Shown here in pieces: positions 51,812 to 64,000 of a stretch of DNA of 64,000 nucleotides. The notes beneath the pieces are model-generated. The model saw only the letters and a program-made list of their open reading frames with translations. It was not told the DNA's origin and did not search any database. The position numbers were made by a program, and so were the translations under genes. Each line of letters starts with the position of its first letter. Within the stretch, counting starts at the first letter, position 1. The DNA comes from Streptomyces sp. NRRL S-31 (lineage in GTDB: Bacteria; Actinomycetota; Actinomycetes; Streptomycetales; Streptomycetaceae): positions 1 through 64,000 of the forward strand of contig NZ_JOCB01000012.1 of NCBI RefSeq assembly GCF_000718775.1, written 5' to 3'.

Positions 51812-52792
51812 ATGCAGCGTCATCTCATCTCGGCCGCCGACCTCACCCGCGACGACGCCGTCCTGATCCTCGACACCGCCGAGGAGATGGCCCGGGTCGC
51901 CGACCGGCCGATCAAGAAGCTGCCGACCCTGCGCGGCCGGACGATCGTCAATCTCTTCTTCGAGGACTCCACGCGCACGCGGATCTCCTTCGAGGCCGCC
52001 GAGAAGCGGCTGTCCGCGGACGTCATCAACTTCTCCGCCAAGGGGTCGTCGGTGTCCAAGGGCGAGTCCCTGAAGGACACCGCCCAGACCCTGGAGGCCA
52101 TGGGCGTCGACGCCGTGGTGATCCGGCACGGCGCCTCCGGAGCCCCCTACCGGCTCGCGAACTCCGGCTGGATCGACGCCGCCGTCATCAACGCCGGCGA
52201 CGGCACCCACCAGCACCCCACCCAGGCGCTGCTGGACGCCTTCACCATGCGCCGCCGGCTGACCGGCCGGGACACAGGGCTCGGCCAGGACCTGTCCGGC
52301 CGGCGGATCACCATCGTCGGCGACGTCCTGCACAGCCGGGTCGCCCGCTCCAACGTCGACCTGCTGCACACGCTCGGCGCCGAGGTCACCCTGGTCGCCC
52401 CGCCCACCCTGGTGCCGGTCGGCGTCGAGTCCTGGCCCTGCGAGGTCTCCTACGACCTCGACAGCACGCTGCCCAAGTGCGACGCCGTGATGATGCTCCG
52501 CGTCCAGCGCGAGCGCATGAACGCCGCCTTCTTCCCGACCGAGCGCGAGTACTCGCGGCGCTACGGCCTCGACGGCGACCGCATGGCCAAGCTGCCCGAG
52601 CACGCCATCGTGATGCACCCCGGTCCGATGGTGCGCGGCATGGAGATCACCGCCGAGGTCGCCGACTCCGAGCGCTGCACCGCCGTCGAGCAGGTCGCCA
52701 ACGGCGTCTCCATCCGGATGGCCGTGCTCTACCTGCTGCTCGGCGGCAACGAACCCGCCGTCACCCACGCCCGCACCACCGAGGAGAAGTAA
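51812..52792 (+). CDS. pyrB: Aspartate carbamoyltransferase catalytic subunit
   Basis: 326 residues. Carbamoyl-phosphate binding motif [15 protein letters not shown] near 50-60, a catalytic Lys region [27 protein letters not shown] (second signature), and [13 protein letters not shown] near the end. It joins carbamoyl phosphate with aspartate, the first committed step of UMP synthesis. The 90-bp gap after pyrR shows no clear terminator. pyrC starts 4 nt past the stop. No pyrI regulatory subunit gene is present, as usual in actinobacteria. Confidence 0.97.
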   Translation: MQRHLISAADLTRDDAVLILDTAEEMARVADRPIKKLPTLRGRTIVNLFFEDSTRTRISFEAAEKRLSADVINFSAKGSSVSKGESLKDTAQTLEAMGVDAVVIRHGASGAPYRLANSGWIDAAVINAGDGTHQHPTQALLDAFTMRRRLTGRDTGLGQDLSGRRITIVGDVLHSRVARSNVDLLHTLGAEVTLVAPPTLVPVGVESWPCEVSYDLDSTLPKCDAVMMLRVQRERMNAAFFPTEREYSRRYGLDGDRMAKLPEHAIVMHPGPMVRGMEITAEVADSERCTAVEQVANGVSIRMAVLYLLLGGNEPAVTHARTTEEK

Positions 52793-52796
52793 GACC

Positions 52797-54083
52797 ATGA
52801 GCAAGATCCTGATCCGCGGTGCGAAGGTGCTCGGCGGAGCGCCGCAGGACGTGCTGATCGACGGCGAGGTCGTCGAGGCGGTCGGCACCGGGCTGTCCGC
52901 CGAGGGCGCCGAGGTGGTCGAGGCCGACGGCAAGGTGCTGCTCCCGGGCCTGGTCGACCTCCACACCCACCTGCGCGAGCCGGGCCGCGAGGACTCCGAG
53001 ACAGTCCTCACCGGCACCCGCGCGGCGGCGAGCGGCGGTTATACGGCCGTCTTCGCGATGGCCAACACCTTCCCGGTCGCCGACACCGCCGGCGTGGTCG
53101 AGCAGGTCTACCGGCTCGGCCGGGAGCACGGCTACTGCGACGTGCAGCCGATCGGCGCCGTCACCGTCGGCCTGGAGGGCAGGAAGCTCGCCGAGCTGGG
53201 CGCGATGCACGAGTCCGCCGCCGGCGTCACCGTCTTCTCCGACGACGGCAAGTGCGTGGACGACGCGGTGATCATGCGCCGCGCGCTGGAGTACGTGAAG
53301 GCGTTCGGCGGTGTCGTCGCCCAGCACGCGCAGGAGCCCCGGCTCACCGAGGGCGCCCAGATGAACGAGGGCGTCGTCTCCGCCGAGCTGGGCCTGGGCG
53401 GCTGGCCGGCCGTCGCCGAGGAGTCGGTCATCGCGCGGGACGTGCTGCTCGCCGAGCACGTCGGCTCCCGCGTGCACATCTGCCACCTGTCGACCGCCGG
53501 CTCGGTGGAGATCGTCCGCTGGGCCAAGTCCCGCGGCATCCGGGTCACCGCCGAGGTCACCCCGCACCACCTGCTCCTCACCGACGAACTGGTGCGCACC
53601 TACAACCCCGTCTACAAGGTCAACCCGCCGCTGCGCACCGAGCGCGACGTGCTGGCCCTGCGCGAGGCGCTCGCCGACGGCACGATCGACATCGTCGCCA
53701 CCGACCACGCCCCGCACCCGCACGAGGACAAGGACTGCGAGTGGGCCGCCGCCGCCATGGGCATGGTCGGCCTGGAGACCGCGCTGTCGGTGGTGCAGGA
53801 GACCATGGTCGACACGGGCCTGCTGGACTGGGCCGGCGTCGCCGACCGGATGTCCGTCAAGCCCGCGCTGATCGGACAGGCCACCGGCCACGGCCGTCCC
53901 GTCTCGGCTGGTGAGCCCGCCAACCTCACCCTGGTCGACACGGCATACCGTGGCCCGGTGGACCCCGCGGGCTTCGCCTCGCGCAGCCGCAACACCCCGT
54001 ACGCGGGACGTGAGCTGCCGGGCCGTGTGACGCACACGTGGCTGCGGGGCAAGGCCACGCTCGTCGACGGGAAGCTCACGTGA
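52797..54083 (+). CDS. pyrC: Dihydroorotase
   Basis: 428 residues, amidohydrolase barrel of the long (type I) class. Metal ligands: [11 protein letters not shown] (HxH) near 58-64, the Asp in [22 protein letters not shown] (His), [14 protein letters not shown] (His) and ATDHAPHP (Asp). It cyclises carbamoyl aspartate to dihydroorotate. The C-terminus [18 protein letters not shown] is characteristic. Its stop overlaps the next gene's GTG by 4 bp. Confidence 0.97.
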   Translation: MSKILIRGAKVLGGAPQDVLIDGEVVEAVGTGLSAEGAEVVEADGKVLLPGLVDLHTHLREPGREDSETVLTGTRAAASGGYTAVFAMANTFPVADTAGVVEQVYRLGREHGYCDVQPIGAVTVGLEGRKLAELGAMHESAAGVTVFSDDGKCVDDAVIMRRALEYVKAFGGVVAQHAQEPRLTEGAQMNEGVVSAELGLGGWPAVAEESVIARDVLLAEHVGSRVHICHLSTAGSVEIVRWAKSRGIRVTAEVTPHHLLLTDELVRTYNPVYKVNPPLRTERDVLALREALADGTIDIVATDHAPHPHEDKDCEWAAAAMGMVGLETALSVVQETMVDTGLLDWAGVADRMSVKPALIGQATGHGRPVSAGEPANLTLVDTAYRGPVDPAGFASRSRNTPYAGRELPGRVTHTWLRGKATLVDGKLT

Positions 54084-54640
54084 CACCTGTAATCCTGCTG
54101 GCCGAGGCCGAGAAGTCGGCCGAGGTCACCGACTGGGGGGCCCGCGTCGGCTGGCTCGTCGGACTGGCCCTCTTCATCGCGCTCGTCTACTGGCTGATGC
54201 GCGAGGGCTGGAAGTGGCGCGGCACCCTCCAGAGCGACATCCCGGCCCTGCCCACCGCGCCGGACGCGACCGGCCCGGTGAGACTTGGCATGAGCGGCCG
54301 CTACCACGGCTCCACCACCGCCGGGCAGTGGCTGGACCGCATCGTCGCCCACGGCCTGGGCACCCGCAGCCGGGCCGAGCTCACCCTGACCGACGCGGGG
54401 CTGGCGGTGAAGCGCCCCGGAGCGAGCGACTTCTTCGTCCCCGCGGCCGCCCTGCGCGGCGCCCGGCTCGACAAGGGCATCGCCGGCAAGGTCCTCACCG
54501 AGGGCGGACTGCTAGTGGTGACCTGGGCGCACGGCGACAAGCTGATCGACTCCGGTTTCCGCTCCGACCACGCGGCCGAGCACGCCGAGTGGGTCGACAC
54601 CCTGAACCAGATGACCAACGACACGGAAGGCGCACGATGA
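54080..54640 (+). CDS. Membrane protein with PH-like domain inside the pyrimidine operon
   Basis: 186 residues, not a known pyrimidine enzyme. One N-terminal transmembrane helix ([18 protein letters not shown], about 19-36), then a soluble part of about 130 residues dominated by beta strands ([46 protein letters not shown] ... [13 protein letters not shown] ... [18 protein letters not shown]), which resembles bacterial PH-like domains. It is locked between pyrC and carA by 4-bp overlaps at both ends (GTGA and ATGA), so it is translated with the pathway. Conserved at this position in Streptomyces as far as I recall. A scaffold or membrane tether is one guess. Confidence 0.82.
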   Translation: MTPVILLAEAEKSAEVTDWGARVGWLVGLALFIALVYWLMREGWKWRGTLQSDIPALPTAPDATGPVRLGMSGRYHGSTTAGQWLDRIVAHGLGTRSRAELTLTDAGLAVKRPGASDFFVPAAALRGARLDKGIAGKVLTEGGLLVVTWAHGDKLIDSGFRSDHAAEHAEWVDTLNQMTNDTEGAR

Positions 54641-55786
54641 CGACCTCCACCAGGGGAAGCTCCTCGCAGAGGAAGACGGTGCTTCCCGCCGTACTCGTCC
54701 TGGAGGACGGCCGCATCTTCCGCGGCCGCGCCTACGGGGCCGTGGGGGAGACCTTCGGCGAGGCCGTGTTCTCCACCGGCATGACCGGCTACCAGGAGAC
54801 CCTCACCGACCCGTCGTACGACCGGCAGATCGTCGTCGCGACCGCCCCCCAGATCGGCAACACCGGCTGGAACGACGAGGACGACGAGTCGGGCCGCATC
54901 TGGGTCTCCGGCTACGTCGTGCGCGACCCCGCGCGCGTGCCGTCCAACTGGCGCGCCAAGCGCTCCCTGGACGACGAGCTGGAGCGGCAGGGCGTCGTCG
55001 GCATCTCCGGCATCGACACCCGCGCCCTCACCCGCCACCTGCGCGAGCGCGGCTCCATGCGGGCCGGCGTCTTCTCCGGCGAGGCGATCGCCCCGGACGC
55101 GGAGCTGCTGGAGCGGGTGCAGGCCCAGCCGCACATGAAGGGCGCGAGCCTGTACGAGGAGGTCGCGACCAAGGAGGCGTACGTCGTCCCGGCGGTCGGC
55201 GAGAAGCGGTTCACCGTCGCCGCCATCGACCTCGGCATCAAGGGCATGACCCCGCACCGGATGGCCGAGCGCGGCATCGAGGTGCACGTCCTGCCCGCCA
55301 CCGCCACGGCGGACGACGTCTACGCCGTCGACCCGGACGGCGTGTTCTTCTCCAACGGCCCCGGTGACCCGGCGACCGCCGACGGTCCGGTGGCGCTGAT
55401 GTCCGCCGTCCTGGAGCGGAAGACGCCGCTGTTCGGCATCTGCTTCGGCAACCAGATCCTCGGCCGCGCCCTCGGCTTCGGCACCTACAAGCTGAAGTAC
55501 GGCCACCGCGGCATCAACCAGCCGGTCCAGGACCGTACGACCGGCAAGGTCGAGGTCACCGCGCACAACCACGGCTTCGCCGTGGACGCGCCGCTCGACA
55601 AGGTCAGCGAGACGAGGTTCGGCCGCGCCGAGGTCTCGCACGTCTGCCTGAACGACGACGTCGTGGAGGGGCTCCAGCTGCTCGACCAGCCCGCCTTCTC
55701 CGTCCAGTACCACCCCGAAGCGGCGGCCGGCCCGCACGACGCCGCCTACCTGTTCGACCGCTTCGTTTCCCTGATGGAGGGCCAGC

Positions 55787-55794
<8 letters not shown>
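54637..55794 (+). CDS. carA: Carbamoyl-phosphate synthase small chain
   Basis: 385 residues. N-terminal CPSase domain ([41 protein letters not shown]) and a C-terminal class I glutaminase with FFSNGPGDP, the nucleophile in [15 protein letters not shown] near 278, HNHGFAVD and the His-Glu pair in [12 protein letters not shown]. It supplies ammonia to CarB. Start at 54637 overlaps the upstream stop. It overlaps carB by 8 bp. Confidence 0.97.
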
Positions 55795-59095
<3,301 letters not shown>

Positions 59096-59106
59096 CGGCC
59101 GGCCCC

Positions 59107-59136
59107 GAGGGGGACACCGGAAACGGTGTCCCCCTC
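59107..59136 (+). terminator. 13-bp hairpin with GAAA loop between carB and pyrD
   Basis: Arms 59107-59119 and 59124-59136 pair perfectly around a GAAA tetraloop, 11 nt past the carB stop. It may partly terminate transcription, stabilise the 3' end of carB mRNA, or act as an attenuator ahead of pyrD. Confidence 0.65.
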
Positions 59137-59165
59137 TTCATGAGGCTTCCCGAGGACAGAGAGAC

Positions 59166-60268
<1,103 letters not shown>

Positions 60269-60272
<4 letters not shown>

Positions 60273-61114
60273 GCCCGCAGGAGCCCTTCGGCGCCCGGCT
60301 GCGCCGCGCCATGGCCGAGCGCGGACCGCTCTGCGTCGGCATCGACCCGCACGCCTCCCTGCTCGCCGAGTGGGGGCTGGACGACGACGTGGCCGGACTG
60401 GAGCGGTTCAGCCGCACGGTGGTCGAGGCGATGGCGGACCGGGTGGCCGTGCTGAAGCCGCAGAGCGCCTTCTTCGAACGGTTCGGCTCGCGCGGCCTCG
60501 CCGTGCTGGAGAAGTCGGTCCAGGAGGCGCGCGCGGCCGGCGCCCTGGTCGTGATGGACGCCAAGCGCGGCGACATCGGCTCGACCATGACCGCCTACGC
60601 CGAGGCGTTCCTGCGCCCGGACGCCCCGCTGTTCTCCGACGCGCTGACCGTCTCGCCGTACCTCGGCTACGGCTCGCTCAGCCCGGCCGTCGCGCTGGCC
60701 CGGGAGAGCGGCGCCGGCCTGTTCGTGCTGGCGCTGACCTCGAACCCGGAGGGCCACGAGGTGCAGCACGCCGTCCGCGCCGACGGCCTGACCGTCGGGG
60801 CGACCATGCTGGCCCACCTGGCGGCCGAGAACGCGGGGGAGGAGCCGCTGGGCTCCTTCGGCGCGGTCGTCGGCGCGACGCTCGGCGACCTGTCGTCGTA
60901 CGACCTGGACATGGGCGGCCCGCTCCTCGCGCCCGGCATCGGGGCCCAGGGCGCGACCCCGGCCGACCTCCCCGGGGTATTCGGCGCGGCCGTCCGCAAC
61001 GTCGTCCCGAACGTCAGCCGGGGTGTTCTGCGTCACGGTCCCGACGCCGGCGCGCTGCGGGACGCGGCCGAGCGGTTCGCGACGGAGATCCGGGCGGCCG
61101 TCACCGGGGCATGA
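60269..61114 (+). CDS. pyrF: Orotidine 5'-phosphate decarboxylase
   Basis: 281 residues, the longer actinobacterial type. [15 protein letters not shown] near the start, [12 protein letters not shown] and the catalytic [11 protein letters not shown] (Lys-Asp) near 91-101, then [16 protein letters not shown] and VVGATLGDL. It turns orotidine 5'-phosphate into UMP, the end of the pathway. The operon has no pyrE; orotate phosphoribosyltransferase must be encoded elsewhere. A palindromic terminator follows. Confidence 0.97.
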
Positions 61115-61123
61115 GACCCGTGG

Positions 61124-61145
61124 CGGGTGCCCGGCCGGGCACCCG
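61124..61145 (+). terminator. Terminator of the pyr operon
   Basis: A perfect 22-bp palindrome (61124-61134 with 61135-61145), 9 nt past the pyrF stop. In RNA it folds into a G/C-rich hairpin with a small loop. Confidence 0.75.
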
Positions 61146-61414
61146 TCGGCCGGCCTGAGTGTGAATACATCCGCAAAACGAGGGCAGTATGTCTGCAATG
61201 TCCGTCCTGACGGAGGCTGACCAGGACTTTTCCGCTGTTCTCGCTGACTCTGGCGGACTTGCCCGCTAGTCTCCGAGCAGTGGGGGCACCTTCCTCGCCC
61301 TCCAGGCAGTGGGGGGAGAGCGGGCAGCGTGTTGCTCGTGGCTCCCCTGGTGTGGGGCGACTAGGTTCCTCACCGGTCCGTATCCGACAGTTCGACATCC
61401 GAGGTGACGTAGGC
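61146..61414. other. Upstream region of the sIHF gene
   Basis: About 270 bp that is clearly less GC-rich than its surroundings, particularly 61160-61265, as expected of a promoter and regulatory zone. TAGGTT at 61362-61367 is a -10 candidate with a weak TGGCTC -35 (61339-61344), giving a leader of about 40 nt. A short reading frame is listed separately. Confidence 0.45.
61189..61269 (+). CDS. Possible 26-residue small ORF upstream of sIHF gene
   Basis: ATG at 61189 is preceded by GAGGG at 5 nt and opens MSAMSVLTEADQDFSAVLAD, ending GGLAR and TAG. Third-position GC is low for this genome, which argues against a standard coding gene. It could be a leader peptide, but may equally be chance. Confidence 0.2.
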   Translation: MSAMSVLTEADQDFSAVLADSGGLAR

Positions 61415-61738
61415 GTGGCTCTTCCGCCCCTTACCCCTGAACAGCGCGCAGCCGCGCTCGAAAAGGCCGCCGCGGCTCGCCGGGAGCGGGCCGAGGTCAA
61501 GAATCGACTCAAGCACTCCGGCGCCTCCCTGCACGAGGTCATCAAGCAGGGCCAGGAGAACGACGTCATCGGCAAGATGAAGGTCTCCGCCCTCCTTGAG
61601 TCGCTGCCGGGCGTGGGCAAGGTCCGCGCCAAGCAGATCATGGAGCGTCTGGGCATCTCCGAGAGCCGTCGCGTGCGCGGCCTCGGTTCCAACCAGATCG
61701 CCTCCCTGGAGCGTGAGTTCGGCAGCACCGGCTCCTGA
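61415..61738 (+). CDS. Streptomyces integration host factor (sIHF, mIHF family)
   Basis: 107 residues. Helical N-terminal part [43 protein letters not shown], then a helix-two-turn-helix region [31 protein letters not shown] and [19 protein letters not shown]. This is the actinobacterial IHF, unrelated to E. coli IHF. It binds DNA without strict sequence preference, bends it, and influences topology, sporulation and antibiotic production. GTG start at 61415 with GAGGTGA upstream. It precedes gmk-rpoZ-coaBC, the usual arrangement. Confidence 0.95.
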   Translation: MALPPLTPEQRAAALEKAAAARRERAEVKNRLKHSGASLHEVIKQGQENDVIGKMKVSALLESLPGVGKVRAKQIMERLGISESRRVRGLGSNQIASLEREFGSTGS

Positions 61739-61799
61739 GCCCGTTCCCCGGCGGGGCCGGGAGTCCCGGGCACGCCGGGATTGCTGGAATAATCGCCGC

Positions 61800-62393
61800 A
61801 TGGCAGTAACACTCCGGGGGACGACCCCCGAGCCCCCGGACGCACGTCCGCGGCTGACCGTGCTCTCCGGCCCCTCGGGGGTCGGCAAGAGCACGGTCGT
61901 CGCCCATATGCGCAAGGAACACCCCGACGTCTGGCTCTCGGTGTCGGCGACCACCCGCAAGCCGCGCCCCGGCGAGCAGCACGGAGTCCACTACTTCTTC
62001 GTCACCGACGACGAGATGGACAAGCTGATCGCCAACGGCGAGCTGCTGGAGTGGGCCGAGTTCGCCGGCAACCGTTACGGCACGCCCCGCGCGGCCGTGC
62101 TGGAGCGGCTGGAGAACGGCGAGCCCGTCCTGCTGGAGATCGACCTCCAGGGCGCCCGGCAGGTCCGCGGCTCGATGTCCGAGGCCCAGCTGGTGTTCCT
62201 GGCCCCGCCCTCCTGGGAGGAGCTGGTGCGCAGGCTCACCGGCCGGGGGACCGAGTCGCCCGAGGTCATCGAGCGCCGCCTGGAGGCGGCCCGGACCGAG
62301 CTGGCGGCCGAGCCGGAGTTCGACACGACCCTGGTCAACACCTCCGTCGAGGACGTGGCGCGCGAGCTGCTAGCCTTGATGGACGTCGTGTGA
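61800..62393 (+). CDS. gmk: Guanylate kinase
   Basis: 197 residues. P-loop [18 protein letters not shown] near 20-37, GMP-binding [21 protein letters not shown], the [14 protein letters not shown] segment and [13 protein letters not shown]. It phosphorylates GMP to GDP. Start at 61800 has no Shine-Dalgarno. AATAAT at 61788-61793 ends 6 nt before the ATG, so a leaderless mRNA is likely. It lies between sIHF and rpoZ; rpoZ and gmk are neighbours in many bacteria. Confidence 0.96.
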   Translation: MAVTLRGTTPEPPDARPRLTVLSGPSGVGKSTVVAHMRKEHPDVWLSVSATTRKPRPGEQHGVHYFFVTDDEMDKLIANGELLEWAEFAGNRYGTPRAAVLERLENGEPVLLEIDLQGARQVRGSMSEAQLVFLAPPSWEELVRRLTGRGTESPEVIERRLEAARTELAAEPEFDTTLVNTSVEDVARELLALMDVV

Positions 62394-62446
62394 TCGTGAC
62401 TGTGATCACGATGTCTGATTCTTTCCCATCCATCGGAAGGTAGAGC

Positions 62447-62719
62447 GTGTCCTCTTCCATCACCGCGCCCGAGGGCATCATCAACCCGCCGATCGACGAG
62501 CTCCTCGAGGCGACCGACTCGAAGTACAGCCTCGTGATCTACGCGGCCAAGCGTGCCCGCCAGATCAACGCGTACTACTCGCAGCTCGGTGAGGGTCTCC
62601 TGGAGTACGTCGGTCCGCTCGTCGACACCCACGTGCACGAGAAGCCGCTCTCGATCGCCCTGCGCGAGATCAACGCCGGTCTGCTGACCTCCGAGGCCAT
62701 CGAAGGCCCGGCGCAGTAG
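62447..62719 (+). CDS. rpoZ: RNA polymerase omega subunit
   Basis: 90 residues. [34 protein letters not shown] is the conserved core, followed by [16 protein letters not shown]. It helps assemble beta-prime into RNA polymerase and in Streptomyces is required for normal differentiation. GTG start at 62447 with GGAAGG upstream. Terminator after the gene separates it from coaBC. Confidence 0.96.
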   Translation: MSSSITAPEGIINPPIDELLEATDSKYSLVIYAAKRARQINAYYSQLGEGLLEYVGPLVDTHVHEKPLSIALREINAGLLTSEAIEGPAQ

Positions 62720-62740
62720 TACCTTCAGATCGCGGTTGAC

Positions 62741-62749
62741 TTATCCACA
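62741..62749 (+). promoter_or_regulatory. Perfect consensus DnaA box
   Basis: TTATCCACA matches the E. coli DnaA box exactly and differs from the Streptomyces preferred box at one position. It overlaps the left arm of the rpoZ terminator. Single copy; chance occurrence is possible. Confidence 0.3.
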
Positions 62750-62779
62750 GGCCCGGCAGTCACGCTGCCGGGCCTGTGG
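62745..62779 (+). terminator. Terminator after rpoZ
   Basis: Perfect 15-bp stem, arms 62745-62759 and 62765-62779, loop 5 nt. Confidence 0.88.
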
Positions 62780-62864
62780 TGTGTCATGGAGGCGTACGTT
62801 TCGCGTCGGCGTCCGTCGAGGGGCGACGGTGTGGAGTCGATGTTGTCGAGTCCGGGGAGACACG

Positions 62865-64000
62865 GTGGACAAGCCGAGGGTCGTGCTGGGGGTCAGCGGT
62901 GGCATCGCCGCCTACAAGGCGTGTGAGCTGCTGAGGAGGTTCACGGAGTCGGGTCACGACGTCCGCGTGGTGCCCACCGCCTCCGCGCTGCACTTCGTCG
63001 GCGCCGCCACCTGGTCGGCGCTGTCCGGCAACCCGGTCGCCACCGAGGTCTGGAACGACGTGCACGAGGTGCCGCACGTCCGCATCGGCCAGCACGCCGA
63101 TCTGGTCGTGGTGGCCCCGGCCACCGCCGACATGCTCGCCAAGGCCGCCCACGGCCTCGCCGACGACCTGCTGACCAACACCCTCCTCACCGCCCGCTGC
63201 CCGGTGGTCTTCGCCCCGGCGATGCACACCGAGATGTGGGAGCACCCGGCGACCCAGGAGAACGTGGCCACGCTGCGCCGTCGCGGCGCGGTCGTCATCG
63301 AGCCCGCCGTCGGCCGCCTCACCGGCGTCGACACCGGCAAGGGACGGCTGCCCGACCCGGCGGAGATCTTCGAGGTCTGCCGCCGCGTGCTGGCCCGCGG
63401 CACCACCGCGCCCGACCTCGAAGGCCGGCACGTCGTGGTCTCCGCCGGCGGCACCCGCGAGCCCCTCGACCCGGTCCGCTTCCTCGGCAACCGCTCCTCC
63501 GGCAAGCAGGGCTACGCCCTCGCCCGCACCGCCGCGGCCCGCGGCGCCCGGGTCACGCTGGTCTCCGCCAACACCGGCCTGCCCGATCCGGCGGGTGTGG
63601 ACGTCGTCCGGGTCGGCACCGCCGTCCAGCTGCGCGAGGCCGTCCTGAAGGCCGCGGCCGACGCCGACGCCGTCGTCATGGCCGCCGCCGTCGCCGACTT
63701 CCGCCCGGCCGCCTACGCCACCGGGAAGATCAAGAAGAAGGACGGGCAGGACCCCGAGCCGATCGTCCTGGTGCGCAATCCGGACATCCTCGCGGAGGTC
63801 TCCGCCGACCGGGCGCGCCCCGGACAGGTGATCGTCGGATTCGCCGCCGAGACCGACGACGTCCTCGCCAACGGCCGCACCAAGCTCGCCCGCAAGGGCT
63901 GCGACCTGCTGGTGGTCAACGAGGTGGGGGAACGCAAGACCTTCGGCTCCGAGGAGAACGAAGCCGTGGTGCTGGGCGCCGACGGCAGCGAGACCCCGGT
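62865..64000 (+). CDS. coaBC: Phosphopantothenoylcysteine decarboxylase / phosphopantothenate-cysteine ligase (CoaBC), cut by window end
   Basis: 378 codons are present without a stop; the family is about 400 residues, so roughly 20 are missing. N-terminal flavoprotein CoaC domain: VVLGVSGGIAAYKACELLRRF, HEVPHVRIGQHADLVVVAPATADML with the catalytic His, FAPAMHTEMWEHPA. C-terminal CoaB domain starts near 190: VVVSAGGTREPLDPVRFLGNRSSGKQGYALA, MAAAVADFRP, KIKKKDGQDP and VGFAAETDD. It makes 4'-phosphopantetheine for coenzyme A. At the usual PxMNxxMW motif the Asn is His, and the usual LACGD Cys position reads Gly (LTGVDTGKGR). GTG start at 62865 with GGGGAGA upstream. Confidence 0.95.
   Translation, partial: MDKPRVVLGVSGGIAAYKACELLRRFTESGHDVRVVPTASALHFVGAATWSALSGNPVATEVWNDVHEVPHVRIGQHADLVVVAPATADMLAKAAHGLADDLLTNTLLTARCPVVFAPAMHTEMWEHPATQENVATLRRRGAVVIEPAVGRLTGVDTGKGRLPDPAEIFEVCRRVLARGTTAPDLEGRHVVVSAGGTREPLDPVRFLGNRSSGKQGYALARTAAARGARVTLVSANTGLPDPAGVDVVRVGTAVQLREAVLKAAADADAVVMAAAVADFRPAAYATGKIKKKDGQDPEPIVLVRNPDILAEVSADRARPGQVIVGFAAETDDVLANGRTKLARKGCDLLVVNEVGERKTFGSEENEAVVLGADGSETP

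Overview
The window is a stretch of a Streptomyces (or very close actinomycete) core chromosome. The evidence is very high GC with strong third-position GC bias, many GTG and TTG starts, leaderless-looking promoters, bldD with its c-di-GMP motif, an sIHF-type integration host factor, and a gene order that matches from memory the S. coelicolor region around SCO1477-SCO1535. I see no mobile element, CRISPR array or foreign-looking island. Nearly all of it is housekeeping, in long operons joined by 1-20 bp overlaps.

Layout. 1-3.8 kb: a SRPBCC-domain protein, tRNA-Val(CAC), a DnaQ-like exonuclease (minus), then a two-gene unit of a DUF4365 protein and an unknown partner. 3.9-11.3 kb: thrS, a K+ channel (minus), a HIT hydrolase, a membrane protein (minus) and an EF-G-like GTPase (minus). 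11.6-14.4 kb: phosphatidylinositol mannoside synthesis (phosphatidylinositol-phosphate synthase, acyltransferase, PimA-type mannosyltransferase). 14.7-17.7 kb: a LemA-like membrane protein, pdxS, pdxT and yebC. 17.8-27.1 kb: ruvC-ruvA-ruvB, yajC-secD-secF, apt and relA, covering Holliday junction resolution, protein export, purine salvage and the stringent response. 27.2-34.9 kb: a DUF349 protein and a membrane-anchored peptidyl-prolyl isomerase (both minus), an MBL hydrolase with hisS, a VKOR protein, rarA and rpsD.

34.9-50.2 kb: an NB-ARC/TPR regulator without a visible DNA-binding domain (minus), then an operon DUF948-DUF6167-alaS-ruvX-mltG-aroE, the shikimate genes aroC-aroK-aroB, a P-loop protein with a proline-rich N-terminus, an M24 peptidase homologue with altered metal ligands, efp and nusB. 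50.3-61.1 kb: bldD (minus), divergent from the pyrimidine operon pyrR-pyrB-pyrC-(membrane protein)-carA-carB-pyrD-pyrF, which makes UMP. 61.4-64.0 kb: sIHF, gmk, rpoZ and coaBC, cut by the window end.

The most informative regulatory signals are two abutting BldD boxes over the bldD -10; a PyrR-type RNA loop next to the pyrR ribosome binding site; perfect bidirectional terminator palindromes between convergent genes, two of which run into the 3' end of a coding sequence; and five genes whose -10-like hexamer ends exactly 6 nt before the start codon, suggesting leaderless mRNAs. I did not find a convincing new multi-gene system. The best candidates for new biology are the DUF4365 pair, the degenerate M24 protein, the EF-G paralogue with abnormal G motifs and the STAND protein lacking an output domain.
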